Of a stretch of DNA of 64,000 bases, positions 1-10,923 are shown one piece after another. How positions within the stretch are numbered: position 1 is the stretch's first letter; each line of letters starts with the position of its first letter. This DNA comes from Ciona intestinalis (Eukaryota > Chordata > Ascidiacea > Phlebobranchia > Cionidae). The DNA is taken from positions 3,241,649-3,305,648 of the forward strand of contig NC_020177.2 in assembly GCF_000224145.3 (NCBI RefSeq). The letters run 5' to 3'. A program made the position numbers and the translations under genes. The notes beneath the pieces are model-generated. The model worked only from the letters and a program-made list of their open reading frames with translations, searched no databases and was not told the DNA's origin.

Positions 1-3000
1 TAGAAGCACCCTGTCGGAAAGGCATAAAAGTAACAATCAGTTTAGTTAAAGTATAAAAACTACAATGTTAAACTACAGTGTTTGTATATGTGTAAATGTG
101 CTAAAAGTTATATTTTCATTATATGCGCATTGTTTATATTTAAGCGGTCAGCTGCCTGAATTAAAAATACAAACAATCCACACAGTAGGGAAAGTTGGGA
201 AAAATACTTTTAAGATGAAAGCTATTCGGTTTAGGCGATACTGAAAAGGTCTGAGGTATCTTTACCTTTGAATAGCTAATGGTGTCAAATACTGATGTAA
301 TCTGGCCCGGGGTGGATACGTTAACTACAATCGGGTGTGAATTTATTCTCGAGTCAAACGACAAAACGGGTTGTATGTCTTGGATTAGAAACTGGTCCAT
401 CTGGAAAAAGAAAACTAAATTGCAATTCGTACAAAATCAAATACATGAAACATAGGTGTACGTTTATACAATCATTTTCAAGTTCTTGGAGGATTTGTAA
501 GTATAACGAACACGCTCTATCCTAATATAAAGCATGTTTACAAAACTGACGTTTTTTGTTGTTCTTACTGTAATCAAAAACACAAACTAAGAGGTATATG
601 TTGTGCGCCTGCTATCCAAACGTTAACCTATAGAGATAGGCTTCTACTCAATTGGTTTACACCGGATTGGTTACGATATAAAGCACAAAACAAGGTCTTA
701 CGATCTGCCATGTTGGTTCCGCCACTTGTTGTCCTAAGTATTCGAAATATGAAGCGAAACCTTCGTTCAACCAGAGGTTATCCCACCATTTCATTGTAAC
801 CACGTTCCCGAACCACTGTATTGTAAAATCAGTATGAACAAGTCAGATATACAGATATACATATATGTATAAGAGCATGGTTTACTTCGTACTTGGTGAA
901 AAATAAGTAATTCCGCAAAAGAATCGTGTTCTTGAATTTTCTCATATAATTTCTGGCTTTCTCTATAACTTTTACAGCTTTTTTTGGAATACTATTAATT
1001 GGCCAGCTTTAAATTGTTTTTTTGGCTTCAAAATAACCTTAAACCATAGATAGAATCACCTGGTGTACAAGCTCATGAGCAATAACAGCAGCAACGCGTT
1101 GTTTATTCGCTGTAGAAGATTCGCGATCGTCCCATAACAGATTGGTTTCCCTGTAGGTTATAAGGCCCCAGTTCTCCATTGCACCGGTTCCAAAGTTGGG
1201 AATAGATATCATGTCTGTGTATACGAAAATGATTTGCTTAATTTGACCTTCGATTAGAGAATAAAGAATAAAACTATGGGAAGAGAAAATAGAATGAATA
1301 GGTGTTCCATCTTCTTCGACCCTACTATGTATATTTAGCACAACACGAGTGTTCACCTTATGGTGTATAATCATTATTTAACAACTTAGAATAAAGTCAA
1401 GGTGTTGGGAGGTCCAGGACAGAGTCATAATTTTTAAATGGTATAATTGGCCTGGGTTTTGGGATAGTTGGCCAACTCTGGCCTAAAGGTACTCGACGAA
1501 AACCTCGGCCACATATAGAATAGAATATTATTCAACTATTAGTAAAGAGATTGTACAAATAAACGGTTGTAGATTGTACGAAAGCTCCACGAAAGCAATG
1601 AGTCGGCTTACCGCATTTTGGAAGCGCGTAATCCATTCCAAAATATTCCTCGAAAAAATCGAACACTATTTTCATTACATCAAGTGCATAGTTCGCTTGA
1701 CCGGCGTCTTTTTGATGGGGCGGGACAAATACACGCAACTGAAATTTAAAATAAAAATAAAGTAAAAAGCATATACAAAAACTTCACGTGTGCGAAGTTT
1801 GCGATCCTGTATTTACATTAAGACAGCACAAAAATAGACATAAGAGCATTTTTAAAAAAGGCCTGTACTAAAACGTTACTTGTCCACATGTGTTCTTTTT
1901 TTATACACCTCGTGCCCGCTTACAAGTTACCACGTGTGTAACTTTGTGGGTAATGAAACATATTTTTTACCGGGATGCCGTTTTTCGCACTCTTCTCTTC
2001 GAGCGAGACAAATTCACTGACTGCAAAACAACCGAGATAAGTCGACATGGGAACTGACTCTTTGAACAACGTTTCTGTGAGGCCATCACTCCGATCAACG
2101 ACTTTCTATATTTAGAAAAAATATTTGGTTTAGGAAAAATAGGATGTCCCAGAAAAAGATAAAAATTTTCATAAAAATATAATTAAATTATTCATAATTA
2201 AAAAATTGTGCTCAAATTGTTTACCATCTGAATTAACACACGCACCAATTATCGTTATAAAACTGTCTGTTATGATTATTTAAATTGATAACCAAATGTA
2301 GTTTCGTAGAAATCTATACACATGTTGTGGGACTCCTGAGACACACTGATAAACAAATTTAAAAAATGGCCTTATCTCTTATTTTCAAAAAAAGCTTTCA
2401 GTCTTAATTTAGTCTTAATTTATTTATTTCAGACCGTGAGATCTCCATTATCATATACAATTGTTCCGTGTAATACCCTTCTTGCAATAGTTATAGCATG
2501 TTCACAATATTTCGGGTACTGTTTTGTATATCAGCCAATGAATTTCGACTTTCTATGCATTAGCTTACATCCCCACAATGGCGCCGGCAAGCCAGACAAA
2601 CGTATTTTTATTTCTCTGCCACATGAGGACTATTATGCGAACGACACACCCAATAAAGTGTGATTATGGTACAATGAAAACTGCATACATTGCAGGTATT
2701 TTACTGCCCCAGTAAATATTTCCTTTATGTACTTACATCGACATCCATATTCGATAAAGCATTGTGGTGAGCTTCGTGTACTAGAGTTGTTGTGAAACGG
2801 ATTTTAAACGCAGGCTCGTCAAAACACGGGTAAGCTTTTCGTGCATCGGTGGGTTCCATATCAGAGCCTACCATGGCCCTAAAGTAAGAGATTTCATTAA
2901 CATTTGTTTATTTCAGAGTTGGTAGCGCACCCGCCTCTTACCCAGAGGTCATGGGTTCTAGGTTCGTCGCTGGTATTATTATGGGGGTATATGCCTCTGG

Positions 3001-5564
3001 GCAAGACACTAAACTGATGGGATGTCCAAATTTTCAATAAAAAAAACTATTCACTAAGATAATTTGCGGACATTCGTAGGAAGAAGTGAACTGCATATGG
3101 CTGCCCCATGTATAGTGACATAGTAGGGTGATGGGACATCTTTAGCACATATAATATCCAAATTTCCTGATCGTGTTTTAACCAATTAACAACATTCTAT
3201 TGAAGTCTTAAGGTTACGGTTTTAAACTTTTTTGAATTATCTTTGTTTACTACCAATTGGGACGAGAAAATAGAATGAAAAGTTGTCCTATCTTTCCCCA
3301 TCCACCCTAAAAAGTGGACCCAATTTTACTTACTTTTCTTCTCCAGTGCCGGGTACTGTGTATGTCGATTTGTATAAGCCCACGATCCGCAGTACCAACG
3401 AGCTTGAAAACTCCATGGTAAGTACATAGTTCTCGTTATCACCTGCGTAATGTTTGCAAGTGATTACTGTCATTAACGCTTAGTGACTCGTATGTGTGAT
3501 TTACGGTTTGTTATCACAAAACCGCTGGTGACATTATAACCTAGTCTTGGTACATTGAGGTAGGAAACCACATATTTTCAGTTACTTTTATCACTTTCCA
3601 TTTGAATATGAATAGATTAATCATTAATGATTTTATCCTATCGTGGCGGGGCAATGATATCATTATAACATGGGGCTTTCATACACCCCGTGCTCGTTAC
3701 GGGTTACCAAGTTAGGTAAACATGAGACTTGCGTGGTATATACCAATGCACCTAGTGTCCAGATAATACATATCTGCGCATTGTGTGCGTATGTGTTCTT
3801 GGGTAAGACACTTAACGGCAATTGCTCCAACCCATTGGCCATTAATGGGTTGTTTAAATTATCATCTATACAAAAAAATCAAACCCCAACAAAGTTACAA
3901 ACATTGCAACTCGTAAGCTGGCACGATTTGTAAAACCCAGAACGCCCGTATTATAACGACTGCGTCGTTTTCAGACCACGAGGATAAAATTCAAGAAAAC
4001 AATATTTAAATGCTCAAACGTTCTTACCTAAAACCGTCAGCATTGTATCCGTTTCTACTACGTAATACTCGAACTCTGGATAGCGGAATTCTCGTACAAT
4101 TTTCAGACCATGATATGTTGTTGCACCACCAACAACATGTTCTAATGTCACCTTATGGATTGCCACTTGAGCGTCAGCGTGAACCAAGACGTATTTAGTT
4201 GGCTAAAAGTTATAAGCTGGTTAAATGTATAGTAGTATGGGGGAAGATGGGACACATTTTCATTCTATTTTCTCGCCCCATTTGGTAGTAAAGAAAGAAC
4301 ATTCAAATAAGTTTAAAACAGTACTCTTACGATTTTCATATTGACCGTTCTGATCGTGTTTTTAATAGAAAGAGAAAGTGTCCCATCTTCCCCCAGCACC
4401 TTGCTATATGTTTCTAACGTATTTATAAGTTTTAAAACCTAAGAAATTGAGTCAAAACCGGCTACCGTTAAAATATATACAATTGGTGATTTTAAAAGTT
4501 ACAGATAAGCTTAGAAAATTGTTGGTGTAAAAATGTAAAAAGTCACCTGCGAGACAGTAAAAGTCATTGCGTTGGTCCCAGTGTATGTATCAGTTGTCAT
4601 GTTAGGGTGAAGTGTTAGACGGTAATGGGACGGAGTTATATATTCTGGAAGTCGATAGTTTTGCCATGGCCCAGTACCTTGTAATGAAATATAGACCTTT
4701 TTGTAAAATTTTAAGAAAACAAATCGTGCATTTAATATCATATAGGCGTATAGCAANNNNNNNNNNNNNNNNNNNNNNNNNNNNNNNNNNNNNNNNNNNN
4801 NNNNNNGAGTCGATAGTTTTGCCATGGCCCAGTACCTTGTAATGAAAAATAGACCTTTTTGTAAAATTTTAAGAAAACAAAATCGTGCAAACTTTTTTTA
4901 AAATGGCATTTAATATCATATAGGCGTATAGCAAAGCAATGGTACGTAACCGTTTTTGTCGTTTTCGGAAATAACCAAACCAGCAAGGAACTTAAAATTA
5001 ATACATATTCTATAAAAATACCATTTATACCATTAAATCCATACAAGCTGTATAGCACGAATATCGCTTTAAACGGAAAAATAATAAAATTTAAAAAAAA
5101 ATGAAAAAAAAAGAGTTTAGAAACATTTTATTTAATAAATCTATGTCGTCTTTTACAGTATAGTCTGTAGTATAACGTAAATTAAGTTATACCTAGATCA
5201 GCAGCTGTTGTTGTTGTCACTGGTGCCTTTGTTGATGTCGTTACTTTTGGAGGGTCAGTGGTCACAATAACTAAAAAAATTAAAATTAAAACATATATAT
5301 ATATATATAAAAAAAACAAAGTTTAAACTGTAAAGAACCGTTTACCTGTTGCTTTGTTCTGATTTGACAGTCCCACTCCCAGGCCAACGCCCAAGCCAAT
5401 TCCGATCAGAGCAGCGCAAATTACGAACACTTGCCATCGCTAAAAATGACGTCATTGCTTATTACGTCATCACCCACTGTAGTTTAGGCCTATTTTTACC
5501 AAAAATTACTTACCGGACAGCCTTTGCTTTTCTGTGAAGATTCTAGATCAAAATTCGTACTCAT
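1..5564 (-). CDS. Membrane M1 zinc aminopeptidase (aminopeptidase N-like), partial
   Basis: Removes N-terminal residues from peptides at the cell surface (family knowledge). Exons read on the minus strand, phases agreeing throughout: 5514-5564, 5346-5439, 5193-5270, 4547-4677, 4028-4202, 3334-3442, 2737-2878, 1971-2105, 1612-1738, 1060-1214, 702-815, 266-400, then 1-10 leaving the window; about 485 residues. The order is a 17-residue cytosolic tail, one membrane anchor ([18 protein letters not shown]), a Thr-rich stalk, then the M1 N-terminal domain ([26 protein letters not shown]). The exopeptidase motif GAMENWGL and zinc motif HELVH lie in exon 10, and the second zinc Glu (LNEGF) in exon 11, giving the usual HExxH-x18-E spacing across a splice junction. 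All catalytic signatures are intact. The C-terminal domains lie left of position 1. Exon 4 is partly repeated across the N gap at 4757-4806 (see findings). Exact orthology (ANPEP or another M1 member) is not settled. Confidence 0.95.
2915..3025 (+). repeat. tRNA-like SINE head
   Basis: GTTGGTAGCGCACCCGCC (A-box-like) followed 30 bp later by GGGTTCTAGGTTCG (B-box-like), then the family tail CTGGGCAAGACACTAAAC. No acceptor stem folds clearly, so it is a retroposon rather than a working tRNA gene. Confidence 0.6.
3118..3312. repeat. Full-length MITE in the aminopeptidase gene
   Basis: Left end TAGTAGGGTGATGGGACATC, right end CTTTCCCCATCCACCCTAAA, with the family interior (CCTGATCGTGTTTTAACC and GGGACGAGAAAATAGAATG). 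Its right edge lies just beside an aminopeptidase exon (3334-3442). Confidence 0.75.
4228..4409. repeat. MITE copy in the aminopeptidase gene
   Basis: Left end ATAGTATGGGGGAAGATGGGAC, TTTTCTCGCCCCATTTGG, and right end GTGTCCCATCTTCCCCCAGCACC. The interior is slightly rearranged compared with the full copies. Confidence 0.75.
4757..4806. other. Assembly gap of 50 N with repeated flanks
   Basis: The roughly 110 bp left of the Ns (about 4649-4756) recur right of them (about 4807-4935), including the 5' end of aminopeptidase exon 4 and its splice acceptor. The right copy has a small extra stretch. This looks like two contig ends that overlap but were not merged. Confidence 0.85.
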
Positions 5565-6488
5565 CTCTTTTAGTAAAAGACCCTAAATGTCCTTTTACCT
5601 TTAAAAAAACAATCTTGTATTTATAGTATAGTATAAGTTACTATGCATACAATTTTCTAACAAGCCATATAGACGTTAAAATCGCTGTGCATTCGCCACG
5701 TACATGTCACATACCGTTTGTGATAGTTACCCATTTAATTTTAACATGCCAATAAACTTTACGATTTGCGCTTGCACAACGGTGCGGACATCGCTGCTAT
5801 AAAGGTAGGCAACGCCAACAAAACGATTTCTCGTTTGTCATAAAGCGAAAATGCATTAACCTGAAAGAATTTCCAAGGAGGTGCCCTTAGTGGGAAAAAA
5901 CGTTAATCTGTTAAAGAAACGTTAGTATGTTTACTAGGTAATCTGCAGTATGCCCGCAAACAACATTTTTCCGTTCGTTGTCAAACAATGACATGATAAT
6001 GTTATTTGTTTAATGCCGCGTTGACGCAGTAATAGACTCCTAACAAAAGGTAGGTAAAGTCAGCACTATCCGAAATGGTAAAATATTTTCTGCAGTCTAT
6101 GTCACCTTGCATGGTATTCTGTTTTTCAGATAAGGCCAAAACCAATCCATTATAATTCACCCAGCAGTCAAAATTGTCTCTCCAGTTTGAAAACTACCAG
6201 AAGACTGCTGGATCATGACGTCATGGTCTGAAATTCGTAAAAAAAGTTAAAACTTAAGAAACATTAGTAAAAATTAAATGAACTCAATTAGCCCTTTACA
6301 GTGCAATAATCGGTATGTCCTTTACTACAAATCCTTTTGGATTACCGTTTTGTCGCATATGTCGTCACTATAGTTCACTTATATGACGTCATAAGAGTCA
6401 TGGTTATCGTCACAATGCTTGCGACGGTGTGAGATAAGAAGTCAAGTCTTTCAGTTTGTTCAGTCAGTTGTTTTGTCTCGCAGTTAAA
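5565..6488. other. Divergent intergenic region, aminopeptidase and small plus-strand gene
   Basis: No gene is visible. The region separates two divergently transcribed genes and presumably holds both promoters. Several TGACGTCA (CRE-type) palindromes lie in its right half (near 6217 and 6384). I see no clear TATA box or RNA gene. Confidence 0.5.
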
Positions 6489-7871
6489 ATGGCAAGTCCT
6501 AACTCAAAATGTAAGTTAAGTTTTTGTTCAGTTTGCATTCTTTTTTTATTGTTTTGATTTGCAGCATGTTTGTGACATCATAATCAGAAGAATGCTTTGT
6601 GACGTCATGTCGAGCGAAAACGAACGGAAAACTTATTTTAAGACTGTTTTGAGACTAAAATCGACTAACCGACGTCATGGGAATATGCCACGTATGACGA
6701 CGTAAAATTTTATTGTGACGTAACAATTAAAAAAATGCATGTTCTGTTTACGTTTTGCATGGAGTCAAATTGTAACATTTGCAAAATAATGACGTCATAG
6801 TTTTTTGTAAACTATGACGTCAGAGTTGATTATGACGTAGGCTACCAGCAAAGGGATTGGAAAGTAGAACCAAGATCGATTTTCGACTTTGACCCTTTGG
6901 AAGAAGGAATAGAATCTCGCAGTTTATGTAAGTTAACTGTTAATAAAGTAGGGTGGGGAAGATGAAACACTTCTTCATTTGATTTTCTCGTCCCATTTGG
7001 AAGTAAACAAAGAACATTAAAAAAAATATGTAAAAGGTGTTTAGATGGTAGGGTGGGAAAGATGGGACACATTTTCGCTCTATTTTCGCATCTTATTTGA
7101 TACGTAGTAAACAAAAAACAATCAAGGATTTATGAATCCTTTTGACTCCCATATAACCCGTCGTTAATTGTTTAAAACACGATCAGAATCTTTGGATATT
7201 ATGTGCTCGAGGTGTTCCATTTTTCCCAAAAGTACTATCGGTCACTTTGTATTATTTTTGATTGTGTACAATAATTGCTAAAAAGCTCTAACGGTCCGTA
7301 TATGCATTATACAGCCCATCTGCATATGAATGCACCGAAGACAGTTTATGAAGGTTACGGGCAACGAGACCTCGTCCACTGGTGCGTACCCAAAGTAAAA
7401 GGTATCGAAGCCAAGCCAGCTATCTCATGGGTACATGGGGGAATTACTCGGCAATCAAACGCTGACCGCTTGGCAGAAGCGAGCTCAAAGTTTGCTAGGT
7501 CAGGGGTTCGAGTCAACGGCGTTGATATAAATCAACTTCTTGCCGAAAAGGACCTCGCAGCACAAAACAATACTCAAGTACCAGCTAGATCGGGGGTGCG
7601 TGTTAATGGCGTCGATATAAACCAACTTCTTGCCGAAAGAGACGCAGCCGCGCAAATGGAAAACAATACTAAGCTACAACAAGCGCTTCAAGCAGAAAAT
7701 CGAGAAGAAGTTTTGTTGACGCCGGATTTTGTGTTTTTGCCACCAGCTTTGCCCCCTATGATTGCCCCTTCAGTTTACACACCGGCCCCATATAAGCCCA
7801 CAATGGCCCCAATTCCGCAGCCGCTTTATAAAAATTTTAACCGCTGCGCAAAGCCATTTTCCAAGCACTGA
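6489..7871 (+). CDS. Small three-exon gene with an internal 18-residue repeat, function unknown
   Basis: Exons 6489-6510, 6841-6927 and 7315-7871 join in phase, with GTAAGT donors after the first two and AG acceptors. The start is the first ATG before a clean donor. The product is about 221 residues and begins MASPNSK. I do not recognise the family. Visible features: a charged N-terminal part with two GYGQRD/YQQRDW-like stretches, the motif ARSGVRVNGVDINQLLAE present twice with 14 residues between, a short Gln/Glu-rich helix-like stretch, then a Pro-rich tail (PALPPMIAPS, PTMAPIPQP) ending KPFSKH. No signal peptide or membrane segment is seen, so a cytosolic protein is likely. Two MITE copies sit in intron 2. 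The longest open frame extends upstream of 7315, but that part is probably intron because phase only works with the acceptor at 7313-7314. Confidence 0.72.
6947..7240. repeat. Two adjacent MITE-like copies (intron of the small gene)
   Basis: One truncated copy starts at about 6947 with GTAGGGTGGGGAAGATG, and a nearly complete one follows at about 7048-7240. The family has a left end TAGGGTGGGGAAGATGGGAC, an inner block with ATTTTCTCGTCCCATTTGG and TAGTAAACAAAGAAC, and an inverted right end. The head-to-tail pair suggests one inserted beside or into another. Confidence 0.7.
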
Positions 7872-7927
7872 AAAAGATACATTGCATGTTGAATATATAT
7901 ACAACGAATTTTTCCTTGTGGTTTGGT

Positions 7928-7933
7928 TTTATT
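7928..7933 (-). terminator. Likely poly(A) signal of receptor gene A
   Basis: AATAAA on the minus strand, about 80 nt past the stop codon at 8011. The gene is convergent with the small plus-strand gene, whose stop is at 7871, so the two 3' UTRs probably overlap. Confidence 0.5.
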
Positions 7934-8010
7934 TCATATAGCCGCTTTATATACATTCGTTTGAGTTAAAATATGTGCATAAAATATACAGTCGTATTTC
8001 TTTCCTTTTT

Positions 8011-9802
8011 TTACCGAAAACAGAACAGTATTGCAGTTATTAAACGGATTAAAGCAGTTTTGAGACTCGACATGTATATCAGCAAAAGGATAGGGCAGAA
8101 TAGAGTGTACAGTTGCACGCCAAGCATGGATACCAGGCGTCCGGCTACCACGTTAATTGAAGAGCTTCTAACGTCCACCAAAAACACAACGCCAAGCGGA
8201 ATGGTACATGTTATAAATAAAGTACTAAGTGAAGCCACGAGCCGTAAACGAGGGTTAAGCTTTAGTGCTCTTAGGATATTTTTGTTTCTTGTGTTGTTGC
8301 TTGGTACGGCCGCTTCTGGCGGTGTGTTAACACCAGCAGACGCATCAGATAGTTCGGTTGCGTTTCCTGATTTCGCAGACGGATCGTTGTCTGGGCCACT
8401 GGAGACCGTTTGAACCACTGATGACGTCATGTGGTCACGTGACGCTTGGAAGTGACGTATTCCGGTGACAGTGAGAATAGCAAGAGAGGTTATCTGCGTG
8501 AAACGGATTAGTTTAAACGGAGTGTTCGGTTTTAATATATTACAGCTAATGCTAACTAAAGACTAAGGCCTCCATTGGCGAATAGTTAAACTGTACGAAT
8601 AAAAGGTCATGGTAAATTGCTCGCGTGTGAGATGGCACAAAGTTATGACGATTTGCAATCACGCATAACTGAATTTCACGAGTTGTTTAAATAGCAGTTT
8701 CGTGCACTTCCTAAAATACGAGTTTTATGAACTTTCTATAACACGAATTTTTTGCAAGTTCCGCAAAACCAGTGTCATGCATTTTTTACGAGGCGAAGGT
8801 CATGCACGATATGGCCTAAAACAATTTTTTATTAGAAATTCATGCACTTTTTATAAAACGAGTGTCATGCACTTTTTACGAGGCGAGGTTCATGCACGAA
8901 AACCTAATACCTACAGTAACTTTAAAAATAGAGCGAATAAATCAACATTCCCCAAAAACAATTCCTCAACTTAATAACGTGATATTTACCTCAACAAACC
9001 ACAGAGCTATATTCACTGCCATAAAGGAATTGGTCAGTGGTGGCCAGATGACTGAACAACCTTTACTCCTGGGGCAAAGTTCGCCCATTGAGCCGGGCGA
9101 GCAGTCACATTTCTCCGTGCAGTTCCAGTCCATGACCGCGGCAATGGTAAGAGCTAGCGGCAACAACCAGGAGAGAGCGATGAGGAATGCTGCTTTGCGC
9201 CGTTTGACATCAAGATTTCTGAGCAAAGCGGAATGTTTATTCCTAAAGTCGCCACTAGATAACGTCGAACAGTTCTACCTTGATGTATGGCGTTGGCGAG
9301 ACGATGTTCGTTTGGGCAATTGAAAGTAGGTGCTGTCTAACATGACATAGATTAGAACTGAGAGGTTTCCGCACATGACGAACATAAGGGAGATTGCTCC
9401 TGAAGCACACAGCGCCCACATCACCTGGATATAGGGTTTATGTTGGTGACAGCATGTTCGATGACGTAACGTTTGATGACGTCATGTTTTGTGACGTCAT
9501 TGGCCACACCTCACCTGCATTTTTGGTCCGGGTGGAATAACAGACATGAGAGGTGGCATTAGAAATGCACCGAACTCATCCCAAACGTGGAACCCTAAAA
9601 AGCAAACGTTGCTAAGCAACGTGCTGGTGACGCAAGAGTAGACGTAGCTCTGACGTAATAGCTTCTCGCGGTACACGGTGGCCGACAACCAAACTACAAG
9701 GTTAAGAATTCCCGACACAAAAGGTATTGGAATCAGTAGTATATGTACAAGCCTGCTTTCGTTCAATATACAATCGCCATCAGATATATTCAACGAAGTC
9801 AT
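8011..9802 (-). CDS. Atypical seven-transmembrane receptor A
   Basis: Exons 9515-9802, 9279-9424, 8990-9242 and 8011-8493 join in phase to 389 residues. The start ATG precedes MTSLNIS, with N-glycosylation sites before TM1. Seven hydrophobic segments are visible: TM1 (PFVSGILNLVVWLSATVY), TM2 after LLRQSYVY, TM3 (SLMFVMCGNLSVLIYVML), TM4 with a conserved Trp and Pro, TM5 split over the exon 3/4 junction, TM6 and TM7. It lacks a DRY motif after TM3 and an NPxxY motif in TM7, and TM6 has CTIP where class A receptors have CWxP. The loop before TM5 has a five-Cys pattern C-x3-C-x-C-x8-C-x5-C shared with the neighbouring gene. The third cytosolic loop is long and polar. I cannot name a ligand or subfamily; a divergent class A-like orphan receptor is the best call. 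A tandem repeat lies in its last intron. Confidence 0.85.
8690..8905. repeat. Imperfect tandem repeat in the last intron of receptor A
   Basis: The motif TCATGCACTTTTTACGAGGCGA followed by GGTTCATGCACGA occurs fully near 8774-8810 and 8866-8900, with decayed copies to the left (CGTGCACTTCCTAAAATACGA). The unit is roughly 90 bp with an internal shorter periodicity. Confidence 0.65.
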
Positions 9803-10923
9803 CGTGAATAAATTTAAACAAATTTTTGTATCCTGTCCAAAAATAAAAATAAAAATAACACGATAGTTATACATATAAGCAGCAGTTAGAAATTTGACAA
9901 AAAACTAAAAATCTTTTAAATTGTTTACTAGTAGAACATTCGAAACAATTTTAACATACAACAAATGCATTGCGACTATAGAGCCATTAAAATCAACCAA
10001 CTAAAGTTAAGATCTGCTTTCGATATTACTTAAGGCGTACCAATATAAACAAGACCGTTGAAATTTAGGCCCGCTACATTAACTCAAGTAATTAGACGTT
10101 AAGTACACGAATTATCAGAAGCTAGACTATACCACTTCCCATTAGTAAACTCTCACGTACTAAACTGACCGTACCGAAAGCATAACAAGTTTTGGGCGTA
10201 CAACAGAGGTAATGTGATTTCCTATACATTTGTACACCTACGTCCTGAACAGGCCTACAATAAACAGAATACTGTTACTGATCAAGACGCGTTCTTTTTT
10301 CTTTAACTATAGAGAAAGAACTCTTTAAGAATTAACTGTGTTAAAAAATCTAACCTACCATTTTTTAAAACTGACTGCCACTTTAGAAAACGTAATGCTT
10401 TGTTGTATATACATAACAAATATAGATTACACTCACTGCCGTCATATCGAAAACGCACACTCTGTTTTATGAGTCACGATTAAAGCAATGAGGGTCACAG
10501 AAATCATCTAGTATAAGCCGAAACACAGCTATAGGCCGTAATTTAGACATCCTAATTTAGGTTCGAAAGCGGGTTACTGGAGTTCGTTTGAATCGTGGAA
10601 ACCAGGCAAACGAAAATGAATGACTCACTAACAACCTAATTATTTGTATCATTGCCAAGGTTATCTCAGAAAAAAACGACTCTTTTCAGCAACTCGAGAC
10701 AGATATGTAAAAAGGAACAAAACATAAAATGTCCGAGTTAGTGGGCGAGCGCGTAAATTCTGTACCCCAAATCGTGCTATAACTTAACAAAATTAGGACG
10801 TGCGTTGTTTTTATTAGGAAGATGGTACTAACAATAGAACGGTAATTGTTAAAAACGAAACGCTGCGAATATTCTGCATCTTTTATTTTACAGTTTAATA
10901 CACCGACAATAAGAAGCACAAAC
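9803..10923. other. Intergenic region between the two receptor genes
   Basis: AT-rich sequence holding the promoter of receptor A and the 3' end of receptor B. AATAAA on the minus strand at 10882-10887 lies about 40 nt past the receptor B stop and is its likely poly(A) signal. I see no other gene. Confidence 0.5.

Noticed and set aside
2436..2663. 75-residue plus-strand open frame in the aminopeptidase gene
   Set aside because: No similarity recognised and no splice partners; it lies in an intron between exons that join in phase without it.
2915..2990. Possible tRNA gene
   Set aside because: A- and B-box-like motifs are present, but I could not form an acceptor stem or a proper anticodon arm, and the following tail belongs to the SINE family.
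3344..3420. Plus-strand exon-like block with a good acceptor and a GTAAGT donor
   Set aside because: The minus strand of the same bases encodes conserved M1 sequence ([13 protein letters not shown]) in phase with its neighbours. The plus-strand signals are chance and no plus-strand partner exons are seen.
8862..9323. 153-residue plus-strand open frame
   Set aside because: It lies opposite receptor A exons 2 and 3, whose minus-strand reading gives transmembrane segments and correct splice sites.
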